Positions 1 through 5,763 of a stretch of DNA of 5,763 nucleotides are shown here, in pieces. The translations under genes were made by a program, and so were the position numbers. The notes below the pieces were generated by a model, which had not been told where the DNA came from, searched no databases, and saw only the letters and a list, made by a program, of their open reading frames with translations. The stretch comes from an uncultured Clostridia bacterium (lineage in GTDB: Bacteria > Bacillota > Clostridia > Oscillospirales > Acutalibacteraceae), in NCBI GenBank assembly GCA_937875885.1, contig CALEIO010000296.1, positions 1 through 5,763 on the forward strand, given 5' to 3'. The stretch's first letter is position 1, and each line of letters starts with the position of its first letter.

Positions 1-1
1 C

Positions 2-325
2 TTGCTTTTGTGCCTGACCGGCTCGAAAATTTTGGCCGGTTTCCTGTGCGATGCCATCGGTGCAAGAAAAGTAGCCATTTTGTGTATGGCCTTTGATGTA
101 GCCGGTATGATTCTGCTGACAATGGTCACCGGTATGACCTCCGCCATCATCGCCATTGTTATTTATTCTCTGGCTCTGCCCATCCTGACCGTTGTGATTC
201 CCCTTTTGGGTGCGTCTTTGTTTGGCTACCAGGCCCAGGCCAAATATACGGGCATTTTCCTGTCTATGGTGTCGGCGGCCTCCATCGTGGCAAGTCCCAT
301 TTCCAACGCCATTTACGACAAGATT
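2..325 (+). pseudogene. C-terminal part of an MFS transporter, partial, joined in frame to the repeat protein
   Basis: About 108 residues are strongly hydrophobic. GFLCDAIGARK at residues 13-23 matches the MFS motif-A pattern G-x-L-x-D-x-x-G-x-R-K, which recurs in the loop between TM8 and TM9. Helices follow at about 25-43, 48-70 and 84-103, then the loop IYDKIGTYT, which is typical of the stretch between TM11 and TM12 in oxalate/formate-antiporter-like MFS proteins. TM12 and the normal C terminus are missing because the frame switches to Ig-like repeats. Alanine codons here are mostly GCC, and GC is about 52% by hand count, unlike the GCA/ACA-rich repeat gene. The substrate cannot be told. 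This may be a real partial transporter gene from another genome or locus brought next to the repeat gene by a chimeric join. Confidence 0.75.
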
Positions 326-3300
326 GGCACATATACATCTAACATCCACACAGTTGATACAACTGTTCCTGTTTACACTATCACTTATGATAAAAATAAT
401 ATAATCCAGACAATCGATGGCAGAGATTACTACGATGCAACCCGCACAGCAACCATCAAGGTTACTGACCGTAACTTCAGACCCGGTGAGGTTGAGTTTG
501 CAGTATCTGCAAAGAACATTACAGGTGATGATGTTAAGGAATTCACATATTCCAAGCTCACTTCCTGGAATGACTGGAAGCAGGATGGCGACACATGGAC
601 AGCAACAGTACCCTTTATGAAGGATGCTCACTATACTGTAGACTTTGCTTACACAGATATTGCAGGTAATGCAGCAGAGCAGGAGTACAACGAGCTGTTT
701 ACTGTTGATACAACAGAAGCTTATGACCTTAAGGTTATCTATACTCAGGATTTTGTAGATGTAGTTCTTTCCAAGATCTTCTTCTATAAGCCTGATATGA
801 ATGTTGGCATTACAGCAAAAGATGATACTTCCGGTATTGAGTACTTCAGCATTAAAGCTAAGGTTAACGGTCTCGGCGAGGCTACAGATCTTGACTTCCC
901 CAGAGATCTTGTGCTGAATGCAGATGGTACAGTCAAGTCCGGTACAAAGGGCTTTATCGGCGATATTACATCTGTTGTGGATGGTGGCAAGGTTTCACTT
1001 TACTTTGATGTTCCCGCACAGTTCAGAGGTGAGTTCATTATTGAGAGCGTAACAGACCTTTCACACAACGTATCCGGCAAATATGACGACGACACTATTG
1101 TAGTTGTTGATACAATTTCTCCTGATGTTAAGGTTGAGTTCACAGGCTCTCTCAAGGATAAGATCGACACCGATGTAAAGGGCGAGGAGATTACAAGACA
1201 GACCAAGGACACAACTGATGCAAACACAAGATTTGTATATGACGGAGACGTAACAGCAACTATCACTGTTAAGGAAGCAAACTTCTACGATGATATGGTT
1301 ATTACCGTATTCAGAGATGGTGAGGTTGTTACTGACAGCGTAATCTCCGACTGGACTCAGATTGATGGTACTTACGAGTATGTAAAGACTGTTAAGCTCA
1401 GCGCAGACGGTGACTATCAGATTCAGCTTGATTACGAAGACAAGGCTGATAACAAGATGGATGTAGATGCAAGCGGCGAATATGCTGAAAATAAGGCAGA
1501 CAGAGTTGGCACTTATACATCCAACATTCACACAATTGACACAACAATCCCCACATACACAATCAAGTATGATAACTATGAAGTAATCCGCAACATTGAC
1601 GGCAGAGATTACTACAATGCAAACCGCACAGCAACTATCACTGTTACCGACCGTAACTTCCGTCCCAACGAGACAGAGCTTACAGTAGCAGCAAAGGATA
1701 TTACAGGCGAAGATGTGGATGCATACTCATACTCAAAGCTTCTTTCCTGGAGCGATTGGAAGCAGGACGGCATCACCTGGACTGTAACTGTTCCTTTCAC
1801 TACAGATGCAAACTACACAGTAAACTTCTCTTACACTGACATCGCAGGTCACAAGGTAGAGAATGATTACACAGAGCTGTTCACAGTTGATAAGGTTGCT
1901 CCCGGTGAGCTTACTGTTAACTACGTGAAGCCCACATTTGTTGAGAGAATCATTGAGGCTGTTACATTCAACTTCTATAATGCACCTGTTACAGTTGAGA
2001 TTTCTGCAACTGACGACATTTCCGGTGTGTACCGCTTTATTTACAGCTACCTGAAGAGCGAGGGTGTAAGCGATGTTAACGCTGAGCTTATCGATATCGC
2101 TGTTGCTCAGGCAGAAATCACATATTCCGGTAACAAGGCAACTGCAACATTCACACTTCCCAAGGATGTTCTGACTAATGTAAATCAGTTCAGAGGAAAC
2201 GTTGCATTTACAGCATTTGATATTTGTGAAAACAACGACGAAACAAAGGATCCCATCACTGTAGTTGTTGACAACATTGCACCTCAGGTGGATGTAACTT
2301 ACACAGCTAAGACTGAGGACACAGTTATCAACTATATGGATGCTGACCTTAAGAACGTTAAAGATTTTGCTTCTGCAACACAGGCTGTTTATAACGGAAA
2401 CGTTATTGCAAACGTTACAATCAACGAAGCGAACTTCTTTGAGGGTAAAACATCTGAAGACGGAAGCGGCGTTGTTCACGAAGTTGGACTCCTGCTCACA
2501 AAGACAGATAATAACGGCGTGGTAACAAAGACCGAGTATCTCCCCGCAGGTGCTTCAATGATGTTCGCAAATGAAGCAACAGACACAGCATACATCGAGT
2601 GGAAACACGATAAGGATGTTCACTCCTTCGAGATTGAATATGATCTGAATGCAGACTATGTTCTCACTGTTAAGTATGTTGACTTCTCCGAGAATGAGAG
2701 CGTGATCGAGGCAAATGACGGTCAGGCAACAGTAAGAATTTACGATTCAAAGATCATTACAGTTGATAAGATTGATCCTGTTATTGATGTTGAATACAAG
2801 AACCTCGACGTGAAGAACACAGTTGACGGCAGAGAGTATTTCGACAAAGAGCAGGTTGCAGTAATTACAATTACTGAACATAACTTCAGAGCAGACGACG
2901 TTAACGTTGATGTTATTGCAAAGGATGTTATCGGTGGTGACGTAGCAGTTGCTGATTTCGATGCATTGCTGAGAAACAGAAACAGCTGGAAGCACTTCGA
3001 TGAAAATGGCAACGAGGTAGTAAATGCTGCAGACGGTAATATTCACGTAGCTACTATTGAATATTCTGTTGATGCAAACTACACATTCGACATTGACTAC
3101 ACAGATATTGCTAATCACAGATCTGCAAAGTATGAGAAGGATCTCTTCACAGTCGATAAGGCTGCTCCCACAAAGCTTGCTGTTACTTACAGCGATCCCA
3201 AGCTCTGGGATAAGATCCTTGAGAGCATTACATTCGGCTTCTACAACGCAAAGATGGAAGTTACAGTTTATGCTAACGATGCTACAGCAGGTATCCATCA

Positions 3301-5008
3301 CTTCAAGTACAGCTACATCAAGAGCAAGGGTGTAAGTGATGTTAATGCAGATCTTATCGACCAGGCAATTACCGCAGCATCCATCGAGAGCAAGGGCGCA
3401 ACATTCAGCGCAACATTCAGCATTCCCAAGAGTGTTCTCAATAACAACAATCAGTTCAACGGTACTGTAGCGTTCACTGCATACGACAGATCAGAGAACA
3501 ACACAGATATGGCAGACGATAAGAGAATTGTTGTTGACAGCATCAAGCCTACTTCACAGGTTACTTTCAGCAATCCTGTGCAGAATGCAAACAACATCTC
3601 TTACTATGCAGGCAGCATTGATGCTACAATCGTTATCAATGAAGCTAACTTCTACAGCAAGGATGTAAACGTATCTATAACTAAGGACGGCGCTAACTAT
3701 CCCGTAAATATTAAGTGGGTAGACAACAGCGTTGATGTTCACACAGGTACATTCACACTTACAGAAGACGGTGACTATATCGTTACTGTTGTTTATGCTG
3801 ACCGTTCTACAAACCAGATGGATACGTACACATCTAACCGTCTGACAATTGATACCAAGACACCTGTTATCAACGTGTCCAATATCAAGAACAACTCAGC
3901 AAATAAGGATGAGGTTTACACCTTCACAATTACAGCTGACGATACAAATATTGATATCAGCGGCATTACTCCCGTGCTCAGAGCAATTCTTCGTGATGAA
4001 AACGGCAACTACTCCGTTGAGAACATTTCCCTTGGAAATGCAAGAACTGTAAGTGCAGGAAAGACATATTCATACACTGTAGAGAATCTTGAGGAAGACG
4101 CACTCTATACACTTACTTGCTCTGCAAGAGATATGTCCGGTAACTCTTATGCAAGAATCAAACTTGAAGACGGCAACGAGTACGATACAGTAAACTTCTC
4201 TATCAACCGTGACGGTTCAAGCTTCGGTCTTGATGAAAACACAGAGAAGCTTGTTGAGAAGTACTATGTTTACAGTGTAAACAACAACGTAGTTATCAAG
4301 GAAATCAACGTTGATCCCGTTGAGAACTACACCGTTAAACTTAATGGCAAGGTTCTTGAGGAAGGCAAGGACTACACAACCAAGCTCACAAGCAAGAGCG
4401 ATGAGTGGAGTCTGCGCACATACACACTGAAGAAGTCTCTCTTCGAAAATGAAGGTGAGTACAGCGTTATTGTTGAGTCTGTGGATAAGACAGAAACAAC
4501 TGCATTCAGTGACGTTAAGAATCTTAAGGTGTCCTTTGTTGTTGACCAGACCGCTCCTGTTATTACAATCAGCGGACTTGAAGACGGCGGCAGATACCAG
4601 ATCGACGAGCAGGTAGTAACTGTTATCCCCACAGATGACGGTGGTAAGCTCAACAGATTCAAGGCGATTCTCCTTGACGCTGAAGGCAACGAGCTTGAAG
4701 TTCGTTTTGAGATGGCAGGCGAAGAACTTGCAAAGTATCTCGAAGAGAACGACGGTAAGATTACCTTTACAGTTCCCGAGGGCTTCGAAAGCCAGATCAG
4801 AATTATTTGTAACGACTGTGCAGTAGATGGCGACGATGCTACAAATACTTATGATTACACATTCAAAAAGGTAACAGTATCTCAGAGCAGATGGGTTATC
4901 TTCTATGCAAATAAGGTTGCATTCTATGGTTCAATTGCAGGCGTTGTTCTTCTTATCGCAGGTGTTATCTTCCTGATTGTTTATAAGAAGAATAAGAAAA
5001 GCAAATAA
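2..5008 (+). CDS. Giant Ig-like repeat surface protein with C-terminal membrane anchor; 5' end replaced by an MFS fragment
   Basis: One open frame of 1668 codons enters from the left edge, so the TTG at position 2 is not a real start. Residues 1-108 are transporter (separate entry). From residue 109 the protein is beta-rich, acidic and almost cysteine-free (Cys only at 742, 1373, 1603 and 1606). Ig-like modules end in signatures such as FTVD..AP and IVVD.I.P and contain T-D/E-x-N-F blocks. Three A-B-C super-repeats (109-502, 503-911, 912-1273) are followed by three more modules (about 1285-1404, 1405-1512, 1513-1628), a hydrophobic helix (about 1641-1660) and the tail YKKNKKSK. The role is inferred: an extracellular stalk or adhesin anchored in the membrane. 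No enzyme motif and no LPXTG sorting signal is visible. The native signal peptide and earlier repeats are missing, because the frame begins at the end of a C-type module. Which bacterial Ig family it belongs to was not determined. The repeat part is secure; the full 1668-residue product as one natural protein is doubtful. Confidence 0.8.
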   Translation: MLLCLTGSKILAGFLCDAIGARKVAILCMAFDVAGMILLTMVTGMTSAIIAIVIYSLALPILTVVIPLLGASLFGYQAQAKYTGIFLSMVSAASIVASPISNAIYDKIGTYTSNIHTVDTTVPVYTITYDKNNIIQTIDGRDYYDATRTATIKVTDRNFRPGEVEFAVSAKNITGDDVKEFTYSKLTSWNDWKQDGDTWTATVPFMKDAHYTVDFAYTDIAGNAAEQEYNELFTVDTTEAYDLKVIYTQDFVDVVLSKIFFYKPDMNVGITAKDDTSGIEYFSIKAKVNGLGEATDLDFPRDLVLNADGTVKSGTKGFIGDITSVVDGGKVSLYFDVPAQFRGEFIIESVTDLSHNVSGKYDDDTIVVVDTISPDVKVEFTGSLKDKIDTDVKGEEITRQTKDTTDANTRFVYDGDVTATITVKEANFYDDMVITVFRDGEVVTDSVISDWTQIDGTYEYVKTVKLSADGDYQIQLDYEDKADNKMDVDASGEYAENKADRVGTYTSNIHTIDTTIPTYTIKYDNYEVIRNIDGRDYYNANRTATITVTDRNFRPNETELTVAAKDITGEDVDAYSYSKLLSWSDWKQDGITWTVTVPFTTDANYTVNFSYTDIAGHKVENDYTELFTVDKVAPGELTVNYVKPTFVERIIEAVTFNFYNAPVTVEISATDDISGVYRFIYSYLKSEGVSDVNAELIDIAVAQAEITYSGNKATATFTLPKDVLTNVNQFRGNVAFTAFDICENNDETKDPITVVVDNIAPQVDVTYTAKTEDTVINYMDADLKNVKDFASATQAVYNGNVIANVTINEANFFEGKTSEDGSGVVHEVGLLLTKTDNNGVVTKTEYLPAGASMMFANEATDTAYIEWKHDKDVHSFEIEYDLNADYVLTVKYVDFSENESVIEANDGQATVRIYDSKIITVDKIDPVIDVEYKNLDVKNTVDGREYFDKEQVAVITITEHNFRADDVNVDVIAKDVIGGDVAVADFDALLRNRNSWKHFDENGNEVVNAADGNIHVATIEYSVDANYTFDIDYTDIANHRSAKYEKDLFTVDKAAPTKLAVTYSDPKLWDKILESITFGFYNAKMEVTVYANDATAGIHHFKYSYIKSKGVSDVNADLIDQAITAASIESKGATFSATFSIPKSVLNNNNQFNGTVAFTAYDRSENNTDMADDKRIVVDSIKPTSQVTFSNPVQNANNISYYAGSIDATIVINEANFYSKDVNVSITKDGANYPVNIKWVDNSVDVHTGTFTLTEDGDYIVTVVYADRSTNQMDTYTSNRLTIDTKTPVINVSNIKNNSANKDEVYTFTITADDTNIDISGITPVLRAILRDENGNYSVENISLGNARTVSAGKTYSYTVENLEEDALYTLTCSARDMSGNSYARIKLEDGNEYDTVNFSINRDGSSFGLDENTEKLVEKYYVYSVNNNVVIKEINVDPVENYTVKLNGKVLEEGKDYTTKLTSKSDEWSLRTYTLKKSLFENEGEYSVIVESVDKTETTAFSDVKNLKVSFVVDQTAPVITISGLEDGGRYQIDEQVVTVIPTDDGGKLNRFKAILLDAEGNELEVRFEMAGEELAKYLEENDGKITFTVPEGFESQIRIICNDCAVDGDDATNTYDYTFKKVTVSQSRWVIFYANKVAFYGSIAGVVLLIAGVIFLIVYKKNKKSK
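326..1507 (+). repeat. Super-repeat unit 1 (modules A1-B1-C1, 394 residues)
   Basis: Residues 109-502. A1 (about 109-237) contains IDGRDYY, TDRNFRP and YTDIAG and ends in ELFTVD. B1 (about 238-377) is the most divergent B copy; it keeps FFYKPDMNV, DDTSGIE, FRGEF and VVVDTISP but lacks the KS-x-GVSDVNA block. C1 (about 378-502) carries KEANFY, DGDYQIQLDYEDKADN and leads into GTYTSNIHT. The A1 segment (109-236) aligns without gaps to 503-630, with 89 of 128 residues identical by eye. Confidence 0.8.
1508..2734 (+). repeat. Super-repeat unit 2 (modules A2-B2-C2, 409 residues)
   Basis: Residues 503-911. A2 is the close copy of A1, offset by exactly 394 residues. B2 (about 632-765) has FNFYNAPV, DDISGVY, KSEGVSDVNAELID, NQFRGNVAFTAFD and VVVDNIAP. 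C2 (about 766-911) has NEANFF followed by a longer insert (about 814-870), which accounts for the longer unit. B2 and B3 match closely, offset by 422 residues. Confidence 0.8.
2735..3820 (+). repeat. Super-repeat unit 3 (modules A3-B3-C3, 362 residues)
   Basis: Residues 912-1273. A3 has VDGREYF, TEHNFRADD, YTDIAN and DLFTVDKAAP, with a 13-residue insertion relative to A2 near 990-1012. B3 (about 1053-1184) repeats FGFYNAKM, KSKGVSDVNADLID, NQFNGTVAFTAYD and IVVDSIKP. C3 (about 1185-1273) is the shortest C copy, with NEANFY and EDGDYIVTVVYADRSTNQMD. The next boundary, DTYTSNRLTIDT, repeats the GTYTSNIHTIDT boundary of earlier units. Confidence 0.8.
4922..4981 (+). other. C-terminal transmembrane anchor of the repeat protein
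   Basis: Residues about 1641-1660 form an uninterrupted hydrophobic stretch (FYGSIAGVVLLIAGVIFLIV) followed at once by YKKNKKSK and the stop. The positive tail after the helix predicts an outside-to-inside orientation, with the repeats on the cell surface. No LPXTG-like motif precedes it, so membrane retention rather than sortase attachment is inferred. Confidence 0.75.
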
Positions 5009-5015
5009 TTAAACT

Positions 5016-5054
5016 AAAGAAGCTGTATCTCTGATACAGCTTCTTTCTTTTTTT
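5016..5054 (+). terminator. Rho-independent terminator after the repeat-protein gene
   Basis: A perfect 14-bp stem pairs 5016-5029 with 5033-5046 around a 3-base loop (TCT). A T-rich run ending in seven consecutive Ts (5048-5054) follows, starting 7 bases after the stop codon. This ends the repeat-protein transcript and makes the downstream PAP2 gene a separate transcription unit. Confidence 0.92.
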
Positions 5055-5089
5055 GCATTGTTTTGGGGCAGAATGTGTTTTTCTGTTTG

Positions 5090-5106
5090 TGATACCATAA
5101 GTATCA
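5090..5106. promoter_or_regulatory. Short inverted repeat upstream of the PAP2-like gene, possible operator
   Basis: TGATAC and GTATCA form a perfect 6-bp dyad around the 5-base spacer CATAA, about 100 bases before the start codon at 5203. It lies in the AT-rich spacer where a promoter would be expected, but no convincing paired -35/-10 boxes are seen. It could be a small operator or chance; a dyad this short is weak evidence. Confidence 0.25.
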
Positions 5107-5190
5107 GCGTTGTGAGTGGGAATTTCTTTATCTTTTGCATCCTTTTTGTTAAGCTGTAATCAGATCGGAGCTTGTAATGCTTCGGTTGAA

Positions 5191-5195
5191 AGGAG
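5191..5195 (+). promoter_or_regulatory. Ribosome binding site for the PAP2-like gene
   Basis: AGGAG (within AAAGGAGAG) lies 7 bases before the ATG at 5203. It decides the start: the frame is open back to an ATG at 5116, but that upstream stretch has no such site and encodes no recognisable extension, whereas MKKK followed by a membrane helix from 5203 is typical of this family. Confidence 0.85.
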
Positions 5196-5202
5196 AGTAA
5201 AA

Positions 5203-5496
5203 ATGAAGAAAAAAGTTGAGAACGACAGCTTAAAAGTGAAACCAGCAAAGCGTTGCTTTGTTATGGCTGTGGGATTGCTTGCGGCTTTTTGTGTGTGGAC
5301 TTTGTGTGTGCTCACTGTTGATGTGCAACTTGCAGGAGAAAGTAAAACCGCAGTTGGATTTGCAGTTTTCAATGCTTGGTTTCACAGCGTAACGGGGGTG
5401 AATATGAGTCTCTACTATATTACCGATTGGTTGGGACTTGTGCCGCTGTTTGTGTGCTTTTGTTTTGGATACAGCTCTTCCGACCGTAGGCTTTAA
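5203..5496 (+). CDS. PAP2-family (phosphatidic acid phosphatase type 2) membrane protein, N-terminal part only, truncated
   Basis: The frame encodes 97 residues from the ATG chosen by its ribosome binding site. After a basic, charged N terminus (1-17) comes a membrane helix (about 18-38), then VDVQLAGESKTAVGFAVFN and a segment ending in ITDWLGLVP, and the start of a second helix (about 78-89). The WFH..TGVNMSLY.ITDWLGLVP region is what I recognise from short clostridial PAP2-family proteins, which usually run to about 200 residues or more. Family members act at the membrane on lipid or isoprenoid phosphates. Their catalytic motifs (K-x6-RP, PSGH-like, SR-x5-H) lie further downstream and are absent, so this piece cannot be active. 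Residues 90-97 (YSSSDRRL) do not continue the helix, and the frame stops at TAA. It is probably a normal gene cut by a junction at about 5469, although a natural deletion is possible. Confidence 0.7.
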   Translation: MKKKVENDSLKVKPAKRCFVMAVGLLAAFCVWTLCVLTVDVQLAGESKTAVGFAVFNAWFHSVTGVNMSLYYITDWLGLVPLFVCFCFGYSSSDRRL

Positions 5497-5763
5497 AAAG
5501 GGAATCAAGCACAGAGCATCGAGGAGGACAAGCCTACCCACAAGTTTTTGCAGAAGTTGTACGCTCTGCTGGAGAGTGGGCAGAACTGTCTGCTGCCGCG
5601 GCACGCGGCACATGAGTGTCTGCCGCCCAACTGTCTTGGCTATGAAGATGATACTTACCTCTATCTGTTCAGTGAGATTGCGCTGGAAGCAGTGCAGGAG
5701 TTGTGCAACAGACAGGGTGAGGCGTTCAACATCAAAAATAAGGAACTGCTGAAACAACTGGCG
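5497..5763 (+). CDS. Fragment resembling the C-terminal region of DUF927/primase-helicase-type mobile-element proteins (partial at both ends)
   Basis: From just after the TAA at 5494-5496 the frame is open for 89 codons to the window end. It reads IEEDKPTHKFLQKLYALLESGQ (about residues 8-29 of this frame), then LPPNCLGYEDDTYLYLFSE, then ALEAVQELCNRQGEAFNIKNKELLKQLA. The pattern of a Y/W-x-D-D-x-Y-x-YL block followed by a V-x-x-x-x-x-x-QGE-x-F-x-x-x-x-x-x-L-x-K-x-L helix matches my recollection of the winged-helix-like tail of DUF927-type proteins on clostridial plasmids, phages and integrative elements. The family name is from memory and tentative. There is no plausible start codon or ribosome binding site, and the piece begins mid-protein. 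GC is about 52%, with CTG/GCG codons, higher than the PAP2 gene. It happens to be in the same phase as the PAP2 frame, separated by the TAA. Confidence 0.5.

Noticed and set aside
1733..2479. A 248-codon Cys/Asn/Val-rich open frame on the minus strand
   Set aside because: It is the mirror of the GCA/ACA/GTT-rich repeat gene. The high cysteine content comes from reading GCA and ACA codons antisense, and similar frames occur at 1061-1531 and 2747-3301 opposite equivalent repeats.
5162..5169. AGATCGGA resembling the start of an Illumina adapter
   Set aside because: Only eight bases match before divergence. It lies in an ordinary leader between the terminator and a good ribosome binding site, with no break in gene logic.
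5135..5178. Possible promoter boxes (TTGCAT, TTGTTA, and two TGTAAT)
   Set aside because: The spacings between candidate -35 and -10 boxes are 14 or 20 bases rather than about 17, and the second TGTAAT is too close to the ribosome binding site. No pair is convincing.
5116..5202. Upstream ATG at 5116 as start of the PAP2-like gene
   Set aside because: The extension has no adjacent ribosome binding site and no family resemblance, while AGGAG sits 7 bases before the ATG at 5203.
5438..5752. A 104-codon + strand frame overlapping the right junction
   Set aside because: Its Arg/Cys/Ser-rich translation (RASRRTSLPTSFCRSC) has no family-like pattern, and it overlaps the other frame that encodes the clearly protein-like EDKPTHKFL and YEDDTYLYL sequence.
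5230..5757. A 175-codon open frame on the minus strand across the PAP2 and right-hand fragments
   Set aside because: It has no recognisable domain, an odd Gln/His/Thr/Val-rich composition and no ribosome binding site, and it is antisense to frames with clear family-like sequence. It also spans the suspected junction.
5203..5763. A PAP2-primase fusion protein read through the TAA at 5494-5496
   Set aside because: The two parts are in the same phase, but the linker YSSSDRRL continues neither family, composition changes at the join, and no such fusion is known to me. Coincidental phase (one chance in three) is enough.

Overview
The window looks like DNA from a gut-type anaerobic Firmicute (Clostridia; Ruminococcaceae/Lachnospiraceae-like). 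The reasons are its AT-leaning, GCA/ACA-rich codon use, a very long surface protein built of Ig-like repeats, and a PAP2-family membrane protein of a clostridial type. This placement is by recognition only; no search was run. All supportable features are on the + strand.

Layout. (1) Bases 2-325 encode the C-terminal half of a Major Facilitator Superfamily transporter (last part of the fold, up to the loop after about TM11), in GC-richer DNA. (2) At about 317-340 the same reading frame passes without a stop into a large Ig-like repeat protein that runs to the TAA at 5006-5008. It contains three A-B-C super-repeats of 394, 409 and 362 residues, three further C-terminal modules, one membrane-spanning helix and a short lysine-rich tail. 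(3) A strong intrinsic terminator (5016-5054) follows. (4) A spacer of about 150 bases leads to a good ribosome binding site and the N-terminal 89 residues of a PAP2-family phosphatase-like protein (start 5203), which loses family resemblance at about 5469 and stops at 5496. (5) From about 5497 to the window end a different, GC-richer reading frame encodes an internal piece resembling the C-terminal region of DUF927/primase-helicase-type proteins of mobile elements.

The main message is mosaicism. The central block (about 326-5469) looks like one genome: a surface protein gene, its terminator, then a PAP2 gene. Both ends are joined inside genes to unrelated gene fragments of higher GC (hand counts: about 52% for 1-300, 41% for 361-660, 45% for 5221-5460, 52% for 5521-5760). 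The left join falls where the transporter and the repeat protein share a short stretch (DKIGTYT versus DRVGTYT). The right join carries a 10-base match to a sequencing adapter. An assembly or library chimera at both ends is the simplest reading. A biological MFS-Ig fusion is possible but poorly supported, because an extracellular repeat would be joined in the middle of a transporter fold.

The genes do not form an evident pathway. The repeat protein is probably a long cell-envelope adhesin or stalk held by a C-terminal membrane helix. The PAP2 gene is a separate transcription unit after the terminator.
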